Below, in pieces: positions 1-8,618 of a stretch of DNA of 32,157 bases (within the stretch, counting starts at the first letter, position 1; each line of letters opens with the position of its first letter). The position numbers were made by a program, and so were the translations under genes. The stretch is from positions 1 to 32,157 of the forward strand of contig JAJCYI010000229.1 of NCBI GenBank assembly GCA_029263015.1, written 5' to 3'. A model generated the notes under the pieces. It had not been told where the DNA came from. It did not search any database and worked only from the letters and a program-made list of their open reading frames with translations. This stretch comes from Saprospiraceae bacterium. Its GTDB lineage: Bacteria > Bacteroidota > Bacteroidia > Chitinophagales > Saprospiraceae.

Positions 1-1
1 C

Positions 2-265
2 AACCGGAAACGGGCGGAGGACATTGCACAAAACCTTATCATCAACCTGGAAACTGGTGGATTGGGCATTGATGTTGATCAAATTATTAAAGTCTTGGAA
101 TTACATTCTTCGCAGTTGGAACTGCGCCGCCTTGACGAACACCATTCACAAATGGAAATCGCATTTGTGGTCAGCTTTGAAAACCACCAAGCATTGTTAT
201 CCGCAAAAGAAGGACTGAAAAAAATACACCCAGGTGCTTCGTTCAGCTTTTTGGAACTGGTGTGA
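2..265 (+). CDS. C-terminal part of a probable DUF4956-family membrane protein (5' end outside window)
   Basis: The reading frame is open from base 2 to the TGA at 263-265 and gives 87 residues, so the gene begins upstream of the window. The fragment has no membrane segment and reads as a small soluble alpha/beta domain ending in FSFLELV. I did not recognise it from sequence alone. The DUF4956 assignment rests on two points: this domain resembles the cytoplasmic tail of DUF4956 proteins (membrane helices first, soluble tail last), and DUF4956 genes are typically found beside CotH and VTC-domain genes, which follow here. The next gene starts 32 bp downstream on the same strand, suggesting an operon. 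It could instead be another membrane protein with a C-terminal regulatory domain. Confidence 0.5.
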   Translation, partial: NRKRAEDIAQNLIINLETGGLGIDVDQIIKVLELHSSQLELRRLDEHHSQMEIAFVVSFENHQALLSAKEGLKKIHPGASFSFLELV

Positions 266-297
266 AAAATTGCCTTTAGTAACGGTCAATATTTTCT

Positions 298-3297
298 ATG
301 AAAATAAAATATGCCAAACAGTCTTTTACTATTAAAACCATCCTTCTCCTCCTGGGTCTCCTGACTCTATTGTTGTCAAGTGCTTATTTCATAAAAAAAA
401 ATAAACCCTCAATTGTTGACCCATCCTCTCCCTCTAGTAAGGAATCCAGTTTTTTGAAAAAAAAGTCTTCTGTCATGGAGGTTCTCAACCATTATGAAGA
501 CCACCTTATTTTTTTTAGTGTAAAAGATGAAGCTTCTTCAAAATTCCCCAAAGAAATGCGGGAAAAGCTTGCCACAATAGGCGGTAATAAACTGGCAGGA
601 ATAGGTATGCGCTACTCCTATGCTGCCGTTTTTCAAAATGGCAAAATAAGCAAGGAGGCCATGAACAGCTCAAAAGCAGTTTCGATACAACAGGGGGGAA
701 TTAGGGTGGAAAGCGCTGGAAACCACACAGGCAATTACAGTCGGCTGTCGCTGAATTCCATCAGACATATTGCGGAGAACAGAGGACTCAACCTATTCGT
801 TGTCAATGACTTGAACCAATTGATTGGAACATGGAACTTTGATTTTTACGAATCCGAAACGCCTGTTTCCTCAGCGATGAACTGGTTGGATAGGGAGTTG
901 GAAAAAATTGAAATCACCCTATCTGAAAAACAATATAAAAAGCTTAAAAAGAAACGGGACATTGCCATAGAAGGCCAGGTTCTGCTCAGCGGAAATGAAG
1001 ATTTGGTGCCAGCCTTATTGCATTTCAAAGAAAAAGAGTACAATGTAAAGATGCGCCTCAAAGGCGACTGGGTAGATCATTTGCAGGGCGACAAATGGTC
1101 GTTCCGGGTAAAAGTAGAGGATGAAGAAACGCTATTGGGGATGCGGAAATTTTCACTCCACCGACCAGGTACGAGAAACTATGCCGGAGAGTGGCTATTC
1201 CACCAAGTACTGGCAGATGCAGGCATCATGCACCTCCAATACCACTTTGTACAGATGATTTTGAAAGTGGAAGGCGATGTTCATTCAGAAGTAAAAAACC
1301 TCGGCATTTATGCACTTGAAGAAGGCTTCGATAAACAGCTCATCGAACGCAACGAACGGCGGGAGGGAGTCATCCTAAAATTGGACGAGAGCCTGATGTG
1401 GGAGGAACATGAAGCCTACCTGAAAGGCCGCCTTGAAATCCCCGATATCCAGTATCTGAATTTTCATAAATACAAGGAAATGAATGTGGTGCCGTTTTCT
1501 GAAAAACGGATTCGAGCTGACAGCACCTTGTACAAACAGTACCTCACCGGATCATCCTTGTTCCGTGATTTCATTGATGGAAAAAAGAAATTAAGCGAGG
1601 TCTTCGATGTGGAACTAGTTGCCAAATACACTGCTATTGCCAACCTTTTAGGTGCCAATCATGCCCTTGGTGGTCACAATTACCGCGTTTTTTACAACCC
1701 AGTCACTTCTAAACTCGAACCTATTGGCTTCGACGGCAACGCAGGAAAAAAGGTGTATGGCTTCATGGAATTTTACAATAGCCGGGAAGACCTGACCTTT
1801 GTCGAGGCATATATAAAAGCTGTTGAGGAAATAACAGATGACGAGTACATTGCAAAACTGACCAAATGGCCTGGGCTGTCCAAACAAATCTCCTTGATGC
1901 AGACCGTTCATCACAAGTACGCTTTGACGGATAAAATGCTCATCCATAACCAGCGTATGTTGCAGGGCAATATCCACCCCAAACGGCCGCTTCGAATCAA
2001 TTTTGATGGCATCAGGAAGGGCTACTTTTATGTAAACATTGAGAACTTTGGTCGTCTACCCAGAGAAGTTTTTAATTTAAGCTACAAAGGCAAAAAGGTA
2101 TTTGGCACACCAGAACGGCGGATTATCTTACCTCCCAAATCCCGCACGATGGTCGCATTCAAACTGGATGTAGATTATGAAAAGGTGTTCACCAAAAAAG
2201 GGAAACAGAAAGTTGGATACCAGCCATCATCAGATATTGACAAAATACGAGTTACCTATAATACACTGGGTAGCAATTATTTATCCCATGAAAGTGTACT
2301 GCTGTGGAAGGCCAACAGGAATGGAGTGGCCGAAAAAGATCCCTTCCAGCGAAGTCCAAATGCCCACGAGTTTGAATTTTTAGTTTTTAACGAAAAGGAT
2401 AAAACGATCACTTGTCAACCTGGAGAATGGAACGTGGATCGCCCTTTGGTTATACCTTCCGGTTATACTTTCATCGCTGGACCAGGCTGCCAATTGAACC
2501 TTATGAGCCAGTACACAGCTATTTTTTCATATTCGCCGTTGCGCTTCATTGGCACCCCTAGCAACCCGGTCGAAATCTATTCAAATACCGGCATGGGAAA
2601 GGGCTTGTTTGTCGCTAATACGTCCGACACATCGCTGCTGCAATATTGCAAATTTTCGGGGCTATCAAATCCAGCCACGGTAGGTTGGTCGGTCACAGGA
2701 GCCATCAATTTTTATGAGGCAGATGTAAAACTGGCCCATTGCTCGTTCAGTGAAAACCGCTGTGAAGATGCGCTGAACATCATGCGTTCCTATTTTGAAA
2801 TGGACAACTGCGTTTTCACAGATATTAATTCGGATGCTTTCGACGGGGATTTTGTAACCGGCACGGTCAAAAATTGCATCTTTGCTAACATTGGCAACGA
2901 CGCCATTGACGTATCGGGTTCAAAAATTGAGGTTTATAACGTGGCCATTGAAAAAGCAGGCGACAAAGGCATCAGTGCTGGGGAGGACAGTGAAATAACG
3001 GCTTCCCACATTATTGTCAAAAACAGTGAAATAGCGCTCGCCAGCAAGGATAATTCTGTAATTACCATCACAAACGGGTTGTTGTCCAACAACCATCTTT
3101 GCTTCGCTGCTTTCCAGAAGAAATCCGAATTCGGCCCGGCCAGTATCACTGCTGACAGCATTGACCTCTCCGATTGCCAACAGCAACATTTGATCGAAAA
3201 CGGTTCATCCCTGAAACTAAATGGCGAAAGTGTGGAAACGGTGAAAGAGGTGAAAGGGAAAATGTATGGGATTGAGTTTGGGAAGAGCAGTAAATAA
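298..3297 (+). CDS. CotH-type kinase domain protein with C-terminal right-handed beta-helix
   Basis: A 999-residue protein with an N-terminal membrane anchor or signal segment (about residues 12-32, TILLLLGLLTLLLSS) and the rest probably outside the cytoplasm. Residues about 250-485 match the CotH family: MRLKGDW near 252, the stretch FSLHRPGTRNYAGEWLFHQV, an ILKLDES strand near 360 that may hold the nucleotide-binding Lys, and LLGANHALGGHNYRVFYNP followed by PIGFDGNAG near 480. That last position normally carries a metal-binding Asp pair (WDxD-like); here it reads FDGN, so catalysis needs checking. Residues about 730-965 are a run of short repeats with regular N, G and V/I positions (NCVFTDINSDAFDGD, NCIFANIGNDAIDVSG), typical of a PbH1 parallel beta-helix. 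CotH proteins are atypical secretory kinases; the beta-helix suggests binding of a polysaccharide or surface polymer. It sits between the DUF4956-like and VTC genes. Confidence 0.8.
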   Translation: MKIKYAKQSFTIKTILLLLGLLTLLLSSAYFIKKNKPSIVDPSSPSSKESSFLKKKSSVMEVLNHYEDHLIFFSVKDEASSKFPKEMREKLATIGGNKLAGIGMRYSYAAVFQNGKISKEAMNSSKAVSIQQGGIRVESAGNHTGNYSRLSLNSIRHIAENRGLNLFVVNDLNQLIGTWNFDFYESETPVSSAMNWLDRELEKIEITLSEKQYKKLKKKRDIAIEGQVLLSGNEDLVPALLHFKEKEYNVKMRLKGDWVDHLQGDKWSFRVKVEDEETLLGMRKFSLHRPGTRNYAGEWLFHQVLADAGIMHLQYHFVQMILKVEGDVHSEVKNLGIYALEEGFDKQLIERNERREGVILKLDESLMWEEHEAYLKGRLEIPDIQYLNFHKYKEMNVVPFSEKRIRADSTLYKQYLTGSSLFRDFIDGKKKLSEVFDVELVAKYTAIANLLGANHALGGHNYRVFYNPVTSKLEPIGFDGNAGKKVYGFMEFYNSREDLTFVEAYIKAVEEITDDEYIAKLTKWPGLSKQISLMQTVHHKYALTDKMLIHNQRMLQGNIHPKRPLRINFDGIRKGYFYVNIENFGRLPREVFNLSYKGKKVFGTPERRIILPPKSRTMVAFKLDVDYEKVFTKKGKQKVGYQPSSDIDKIRVTYNTLGSNYLSHESVLLWKANRNGVAEKDPFQRSPNAHEFEFLVFNEKDKTITCQPGEWNVDRPLVIPSGYTFIAGPGCQLNLMSQYTAIFSYSPLRFIGTPSNPVEIYSNTGMGKGLFVANTSDTSLLQYCKFSGLSNPATVGWSVTGAINFYEADVKLAHCSFSENRCEDALNIMRSYFEMDNCVFTDINSDAFDGDFVTGTVKNCIFANIGNDAIDVSGSKIEVYNVAIEKAGDKGISAGEDSEITASHIIVKNSEIALASKDNSVITITNGLLSNNHLCFAAFQKKSEFGPASITADSIDLSDCQQQHLIENGSSLKLNGESVETVKEVKGKMYGIEFGKSSK

Positions 3298-3300
3298 ATG

Positions 3301-3321
3301 GAGAATTGAGAATGGAGAATT
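3301..3321. repeat. Heptamer tandem repeat, GAGAATT family (3 copies)
   Basis: Three head-to-tail 7-base units, GAGAATT, GAGAATG and GAGAATT, begin four bases after the CotH stop codon. The same word family recurs at 31948-31975 at the end of the M16 peptidase gene, 28 kb away, so it is a dispersed short tandem repeat and not a chance run. Confidence 0.75.
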
Positions 3322-3333
3322 ATGCGGATAGGG

Positions 3334-3418
3334 GTGGGCAATTATTACACGAATCAATTGCCACCTAAATTCATGATTTTCAATATTTTATACTCAAAAC
3401 TCAATAATTCAAAAACTC
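3334..3418. repeat. Hairpin plus ACTCAAA-type repeat in the CotH-VTC spacer
   Basis: Bases 3334-3343 and 3356-3365 form an inverted repeat (GGTGG...CAATT against AATTGCCACC, with one extra G in the left arm) around a 12-base loop. Bases 3392-3418 are a degenerate short repeat built on ACTCAAA, ACTCAATA and ATTCAAAA. Both lie in the 135-bp spacer between CotH and VTC and argue that this stretch is not coding, although the reading frame is open through it. Confidence 0.5.
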
Positions 3419-3432
3419 TCGTTAAAATAAAC

Positions 3433-4137
3433 ATGGAACAAGCAATTGAAAAAAATACGGTTTTCAGGTACGAACGGAAATTTACTGTTTCGTCCGCCAG
3501 TCGAGGTGAAATTATTTCCCGTATCAAAAACCACCCTGCTTTTTTCCGTGAAATTTTTGCTCCCCGACAAGTCAATAATATCTACTTTGATACGCCAGCA
3601 CTAAAATTTTACCGGGACAATGAAATTGGTATTTCCGAAAGAAAAAAGGTGCGGGTCAGGTGGTATGGCGAGTTGTTCCAAAAAATAGGATCGCCCAAAC
3701 TTGAATACAAAATCAAATCAGGGCTATTGGGTACAAAATGGACTTTTGAAGTGCAACCTTTTGAGATGAAAGAAAAATTTTCGACAGCTTTCATCTCTTC
3801 CGTTTTAGACCGTTCTTATGTTCCAAAACCAATTTTGGAGGACCTCAAAATGCTCAGTCCTTCCCTTATTAATTGTTATAAAAGAACGTATTTTTTGAGT
3901 GCTGACAAGCAGTTCAGGCTTACTTTTGACGAAGACCTATCCTATTATCGGGTAGCTACTTTCCATCCAAATATTTTAAGGAAAAAAGAACAGGAAAATG
4001 CGTTTGTCATCGAATTGAAGTATAGCGAAGAATCTGACGAAATGGCCAACCTAATAACCAGCCGCTTCCCATACCGGCTTGACAAAAGTTCAAAATATGT
4101 GAATGGAATCCATTTGACGAGAATAAAAAAAGGATAG
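3433..4137 (+). CDS. VTC-domain (polyphosphate polymerase-like) triphosphate tunnel protein
   Basis: A 234-residue protein of the VTC/triphosphate tunnel metalloenzyme fold. Basic and acidic tunnel residues are visible in order: RYERKF at 12-17, YFDT at 51-54, KVRVRW at 72-77, LEYKIKSG at 90-97, YKRTYF at 149-154, FVIELKYS at 191-198, and SKYVNG near 220-225. In eukaryotic VTC4 this tunnel polymerises ATP gamma-phosphate into polyphosphate; bacterial homologues beside CotH and DUF4956 genes are mostly uncharacterised, so polyphosphate synthesis is an inference. No membrane segment is seen. An ATG at 3322 is in frame but lies just after a tandem repeat and before a hairpin, so the ATG at 3433 is preferred: family similarity starts right after it. 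The stop codon at 4135-4137 lies inside the terminator of the convergent rpoC gene. Confidence 0.8.
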   Translation: MEQAIEKNTVFRYERKFTVSSASRGEIISRIKNHPAFFREIFAPRQVNNIYFDTPALKFYRDNEIGISERKKVRVRWYGELFQKIGSPKLEYKIKSGLLGTKWTFEVQPFEMKEKFSTAFISSVLDRSYVPKPILEDLKMLSPSLINCYKRTYFLSADKQFRLTFDEDLSYYRVATFHPNILRKKEQENAFVIELKYSEESDEMANLITSRFPYRLDKSSKYVNGIHLTRIKKG

Positions 4138-4157
4138 CACCGAAGCACTACCCTTTT
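4125..4157 (-). terminator. Strong intrinsic terminator of the rpoBC operon
   Basis: Read on the - strand, the stem AAAAGGGUAGUGC (4157-4145) pairs with GUGCUAUCCUUUU (4140-4128) around a UUCG tetraloop closed by C-G, with only G-U wobbles breaking Watson-Crick pairing. Seven U residues (4131-4125) follow. It lies 47 bases after the rpoC stop and overlaps the last codons of the VTC gene on the other strand. Three pairs that are G-U wobbles in the - strand RNA become A-C mismatches in + strand RNA, so it should work mainly for rpoC. Confidence 0.9.
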
Positions 4158-4203
4158 ATACTTTTCTCATGTCCTGCACCAAAGCAGAACTATTCTGTAT
4201 TTT

Positions 4204-7200
4204 CTATTCTTCGTAATCTTCGTATTCCTCCATCAATGCTTTCCGGTCCTTATATGCATCGTGTGATTCCATACTCGTCACGAACAGGTTGTCGTATTTA
4301 CGGAGACCTGTACCGGCAGGTATTTTCTTGCCGACGATCACATTTTCTTTCAAACCATAGAGCAAGTCAGGTTTGGCATTGATTGCAGCGGTACTGAGTA
4401 CCTTGGTCGTTTCCTGGAAAGAAGCAGCCGATATCCAACTTTCAGTCCCCAGTGAAGAACGGGTAATCCCCTGCAACATTGGGCTTGATGTAGCGGCCAC
4501 AGCATCCCTGAACTGTACAGGCTTGCGGTCGTTGCGTTTCAGGAAGGAATTCTCTTCCCTGATCTGGCGCAGCGATACCAAAGCACCTGCTTTGAGCTTG
4601 GAGCTGTCTCCTCCTTCAGTAACAACTTTCTTATCATAAATCCAGTCGTTCTGGTGGATGAAATTCCATTTTTCAATAGCCTCGCCTTCAAGGAAAGTAG
4701 TGTCCCCAGAATCCTCGATGGTCACCCGGCGCATCATCTGGCGAACAATCACCTCAATGTGTTTATCGTTGATGGCGATACCCTGCGAGCGGTAAACTTC
4801 CTGTACACCATTGACCAAGTACGCCTGTACGGCAAATGAACCTTTGATGGCAAGGATACTTTTCGGTGTAACGGTACCGTCGGAAAGCGCAGTCCCTGCA
4901 CGCACAAAGTCACCTTCCTGCACGAGCAGGTGTTTGGAAAGTGGCACGAGGTATTTGCGCACCTGGCCGTCTTTGGCTTGCACGATTACCTCCTGGTTGC
5001 CACGTTTGATCTTACCGAACACCACTTCACCGTCGATTTCAGAAACAACAGCTGGGTTGGATGGATTACGTGCCTCAAACAGTTCGGTCACCCTTGGCAA
5101 GCCACCAGTGATATCCTGAATCTTGCCAAGTTTCCGTGGTATTTTCACGATTTTCTGGCCGGCAATTACATCCGATCCATCTTCGATGGAAACGTAAGAA
5201 CCCACTGGTAGGTTATACCGCCGTAACTCTTCTCCTGAAGGTGATACGATCCTGATAACTGGAATTTTCTTTTTGTTTTTACTTTCAATAACTACCTTTT
5301 CGGCATAGCCAGTTTGGTCGTCCCTTTCAAGACGGAAGGTCACCCCTTCTTCGATACTTTCAAACTGTGCAATACCAGAGAATTCAGAAACAATCACCGC
5401 GTTGAACGGATCCCACTCACAGATGGAATCACCTTTACTCACCTTCTTGTTCTCTTTCACAAACAGCGTTGAACCATAAGGGATGTGGTGCGATAATAAC
5501 ATTTTTGTTCCTTCCGGATTCATTAACCTCAATTCACCTGTTCGGGAAATTACGACTTCAATGCTGCTGCCTTCATCATTATTGTAGGTGGTGGTACGAA
5601 TGCCATCAAATTCGATCTTAGCATCAAATTTAGAAGTGATTTCGTTTTCTGTTTTCGATACGGAAGCGATACCACCCACGTGGAATGTCCGCAGGGTCAA
5701 CTGTGTGCCCGGCTCACCGATCGACTGTGCTGCAATGATACCAACGGCATCGCCCATTTCAGTGATTCGGCCTGTTGCGAGGTTTTTACCATAACATTTG
5801 CCACAAACACCACGGTTGGTTTCACAGGTGAGTACTGAACGTATAGTTACTATCTCAATACCTTCATCTTCAATGTATTGTGCAATTTCATCGCTAATAT
5901 ATTCTCCTGCTTTCAGGATCAGGTCATCAGAAACAGGATGGTAAATATCGTGTAAGGTATAACGACCTCGGATACGGTTGTTCAATGGATCAATGATTTT
6001 TTCATTGTCCTTCAGTGCCAAGGTTTCGATCCCCCGCAAGGTATCGCAATCCTCCTCAATAATGACCACGTCCTGGGCAACATCGACCAAACGACGGGTG
6101 AGGTAACCTGCATCTGCCGTTTTCAACGCTGTATCTGCAAGACCCTTACGGGCACCGTGTGTAGAGATAAAGTATTCGAGTACCGACAGCCCATCCACAA
6201 AATTGGAAAGGATCGGGTTTTCGATGATTGCACCTCCTGCATCCCCGGATTTTTTTGGCTTGGCCATCAATCCACGAAGTCCACACAACTGCTTGATTTG
6301 CTGTTTGGAGCCACGGGCTCCGGAATCAAGCATCATATATACTGAATTAAAGCCTTGTTTATGCTGGGCCAATTCTTTCATCAAAGAATCTGTAATGCGA
6401 TTATCGGCATAGGTCCATTTATCGATGATCTGATTGTATCGCTCATTATTGGTAATAAGCCCCATGTTGTAATTCTCCCAAACTTCATCCACTTCTTCTT
6501 GGGCAGAATCTAGGATATTATTTTTTACAGAAGGTTCAATCAAATCACCCAAGTTGAACGATAACCCCCCTTTGAATGCCCAAGTAAAGCCAAGCTCTTT
6601 TATTTTATCTAGAAAAACAGCAGCTTCAGCAAAACCCGTCCGATTAATGATGCCGCCAATGATTTTCTTCAAATTACGCTTGGTCATCAACTCATTGATA
6701 AAAGCGATACTTGCTGGTGTTGCATGATTGAACAACACACGACCCGTGGTTGTCTCTATCACCTTATCGACCATTTCACCTTTTTCGTTTTCGGTACGAA
6801 CACGGCAATGAATATGAGCGTGCATATCCAATTTGCCCTCGTTGAAAGCAATCATCACCTCCTCAGCCGAGTAAAATTTGATTCCCTCCCCTTTCACGAT
6901 ACGTTCAGGTGTCGATTTCCTACCTTTAGTTATATAGTAGAGGCCAAGCACCATATCCTGTGAAGGCAAGGTGATCGGTGAACCATCCTGAGGGTTGAGC
7001 ATATTGTGTGCAGATAGCATCAACAACTGCGCCTCAAGAATAGCGGCATGACTCAATGGCACGTGAACCGCCATTTGGTCACCATCAAAATCGGCATTGA
7101 AAGCACCACAGACGAGTGGGTGCAACTGAATTGCCTTACCTTCCACCAATCGAGGCTGGAATGCCTGAATTGAAAGTCGGTGAAGCGTCGGAGCCCGGTT

Positions 7201-8514
7201 GAGCATGATAGGATGCCCTTTCAAAATGTTATCCAATATATCCCAGATAACCGGGTCTTTCCTATCCACCAATTTCTTGGCTGATTTTACTGTTTTTACT
7301 ATTCCCCTTTCTATCAGTTTCCTGATAACGAATGGTTTGAAAAGTTCGGCAGCCATACCTTTTGGCAGACCACATTCGTGCAATTTCAAAGTTGGGCCAA
7401 CCACTATGACCGAACGGCCAGAGTAATCCACACGTTTCCCCAAAAGGTTTTGACGGAAACGACCTTGCTTACCTTTCAAAATATCACTCAAAGATTTGAG
7501 CGCACGTCCACCTTCCGCTTTCACAGCATTCGATTTACGTGAATTATCGAACAAGGAGTCAACTGCTTCCTGGAGCATCCTTTTTTCATTCCTCAGAATA
7601 ACCTCTGGGGCTTTGATTTCCAATAGACGCTTGAGGCGGTTATTACGGATGATAACCCTACGGTAAAGGTCGTTCAAATCTGAGCTAGCAAAACGGCCAC
7701 CATCTAACGGCACCAATGGACGAAGTTCTGGCGGCACTACTGGAAGGTATTGGATAATCATCCATTCCGGCTTGTTTTCCATCCGCGTCTGTCCATCACG
7801 AAAAGCCTCTACAACCCGGAGGCGCTTGAGTGCTTCGCTCTTACGTTGCATGCTTGTTTCATTAGCCGCTTGGTGGCGAAGGTCGTAAGAAAGCTGGTCG
7901 AGGTCGAGTCCCATCAAGAGGTCACGAATTGCACCTGCGCCCATTTTGGCAACAAATTTATCTGGGTCTTCGTCGTCCAACTGCTGGTTTTCTGGAGGCA
8001 GTGAATCGATGATTTCCATGTATTCCTCCTCCGTCAACAATGCCAATGGTTCGGACTCGTCAGTATGGGCAGCACCCCAATTGATAACAACGTAGCGCTC
8101 ATAATAAACAAGCGTTTCGAGTTTTTTGGAAGGAATGCCCAATAGGTAACCAATCTTGTTTGGCAGTGACTTAAAAAACCAGATGTGAACGACTGGTACG
8201 ACCAATTTGATGTGGCCCATCCGCTCACGGCGTACCTTTTTTTCTGTTACTTCAACACCACACCGGTCACATACAATTCCTTTGTAACGGATACGCTTAT
8301 ACTTTCCACAGTAACATTCATAGTCTTTGACCGGGCCAAAAATACGCTCACAAAAAAGGCCATCACGTTCTGGCTTATAAGAACGGTAGTTGATGGTTTC
8401 TGGCTTCAAAACCTCCCCGTAGCTCCGCTCCAGAATATCATCTGGAGATGACAAGCTGATTGTGATCTTATTAAAATCAGAACTAGGGTTTGATGTTTTT
8501 TTCTTAAAAGGCAT
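4204..8514 (-). CDS. rpoC: RNA polymerase beta' subunit
   Basis: The 1436-residue largest subunit of RNA polymerase. The N-terminus carries the zinc ribbon (CYCGKYK...CDRCG, about residues 67-88), followed by the clamp. The catalytic Mg-binding loop [14 protein letters not shown] lies near residue 470, and the second zinc site is [14 protein letters not shown] near 895. The trigger-loop region follows it, with [19 protein letters not shown]. Length fits the Bacteroidota form. The acidic C-terminal tail (MEEYEDYEE) is intact. The gene is last in the operon, 104 bp after rpoB, and ends at a strong terminator. The start at [14 protein letters not shown] is the expected family start; no Shine-Dalgarno sequence precedes it, as is usual in this phylum. 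Confidence 0.99.
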   Translation of the reverse strand: MPFKKKTSNPSSDFNKITISLSSPDDILERSYGEVLKPETINYRSYKPERDGLFCERIFGPVKDYECYCGKYKRIRYKGIVCDRCGVEVTEKKVRRERMGHIKLVVPVVHIWFFKSLPNKIGYLLGIPSKKLETLVYYERYVVINWGAAHTDESEPLALLTEEEYMEIIDSLPPENQQLDDEDPDKFVAKMGAGAIRDLLMGLDLDQLSYDLRHQAANETSMQRKSEALKRLRVVEAFRDGQTRMENKPEWMIIQYLPVVPPELRPLVPLDGGRFASSDLNDLYRRVIIRNNRLKRLLEIKAPEVILRNEKRMLQEAVDSLFDNSRKSNAVKAEGGRALKSLSDILKGKQGRFRQNLLGKRVDYSGRSVIVVGPTLKLHECGLPKGMAAELFKPFVIRKLIERGIVKTVKSAKKLVDRKDPVIWDILDNILKGHPIMLNRAPTLHRLSIQAFQPRLVEGKAIQLHPLVCGAFNADFDGDQMAVHVPLSHAAILEAQLLMLSAHNMLNPQDGSPITLPSQDMVLGLYYITKGRKSTPERIVKGEGIKFYSAEEVMIAFNEGKLDMHAHIHCRVRTENEKGEMVDKVIETTTGRVLFNHATPASIAFINELMTKRNLKKIIGGIINRTGFAEAAVFLDKIKELGFTWAFKGGLSFNLGDLIEPSVKNNILDSAQEEVDEVWENYNMGLITNNERYNQIIDKWTYADNRITDSLMKELAQHKQGFNSVYMMLDSGARGSKQQIKQLCGLRGLMAKPKKSGDAGGAIIENPILSNFVDGLSVLEYFISTHGARKGLADTALKTADAGYLTRRLVDVAQDVVIIEEDCDTLRGIETLALKDNEKIIDPLNNRIRGRYTLHDIYHPVSDDLILKAGEYISDEIAQYIEDEGIEIVTIRSVLTCETNRGVCGKCYGKNLATGRITEMGDAVGIIAAQSIGEPGTQLTLRTFHVGGIASVSKTENEITSKFDAKIEFDGIRTTTYNNDEGSSIEVVISRTGELRLMNPEGTKMLLSHHIPYGSTLFVKENKKVSKGDSICEWDPFNAVIVSEFSGIAQFESIEEGVTFRLERDDQTGYAEKVVIESKNKKKIPVIRIVSPSGEELRRYNLPVGSYVSIEDGSDVIAGQKIVKIPRKLGKIQDITGGLPRVTELFEARNPSNPAVVSEIDGEVVFGKIKRGNQEVIVQAKDGQVRKYLVPLSKHLLVQEGDFVRAGTALSDGTVTPKSILAIKGSFAVQAYLVNGVQEVYRSQGIAINDKHIEVIVRQMMRRVTIEDSGDTTFLEGEAIEKWNFIHQNDWIYDKKVVTEGGDSSKLKAGALVSLRQIREENSFLKRNDRKPVQFRDAVAATSSPMLQGITRSSLGTESWISAASFQETTKVLSTAAINAKPDLLYGLKENVIVGKKIPAGTGLRKYDNLFVTSMESHDAYKDRKALMEEYEDYEE

Positions 8515-8534
8515 AAATATGGTGATTGGTAACC

Positions 8535-8616
8535 AGTGATTAGTGTTTAGTGATTAGTTATCGGGAGCCAGTTGCCCCCATTTACTAATCACTAATCACT
8601 AATCACTAATCACTAA
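8535..8616. repeat. ACTAATC heptamer repeat forming a long hairpin between rpoB and rpoC
   Basis: The right arm (8584-8616) is almost five tandem copies of ACTAATC. The left arm (8535-8558) is the reverse complement of the first 24 bases of the right arm with a single mismatch. In the rpoB-rpoC transcript this gives a stem of about 24 bp with a loop of about 25 bases that includes TGGGGGCAACTGGCTCCC. It fills most of the 104-base spacer, leaving about 20 bases before the rpoC ATG. Confidence 0.85.
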
Positions 8617-8618
8617 CG

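Noticed and set aside
3322-3432. Use of the ATG at 3322 as the VTC gene start
   Set aside because: The interval holds a hairpin and short tandem repeats and lies before the first family-conserved residues; the ATG at 3433 fits better.
8584-8616. CRISPR-like array in the rpoB-rpoC spacer
   Set aside because: The units are 7 bases long with no unique spacers and no cas genes are nearby; it is a simple tandem repeat.
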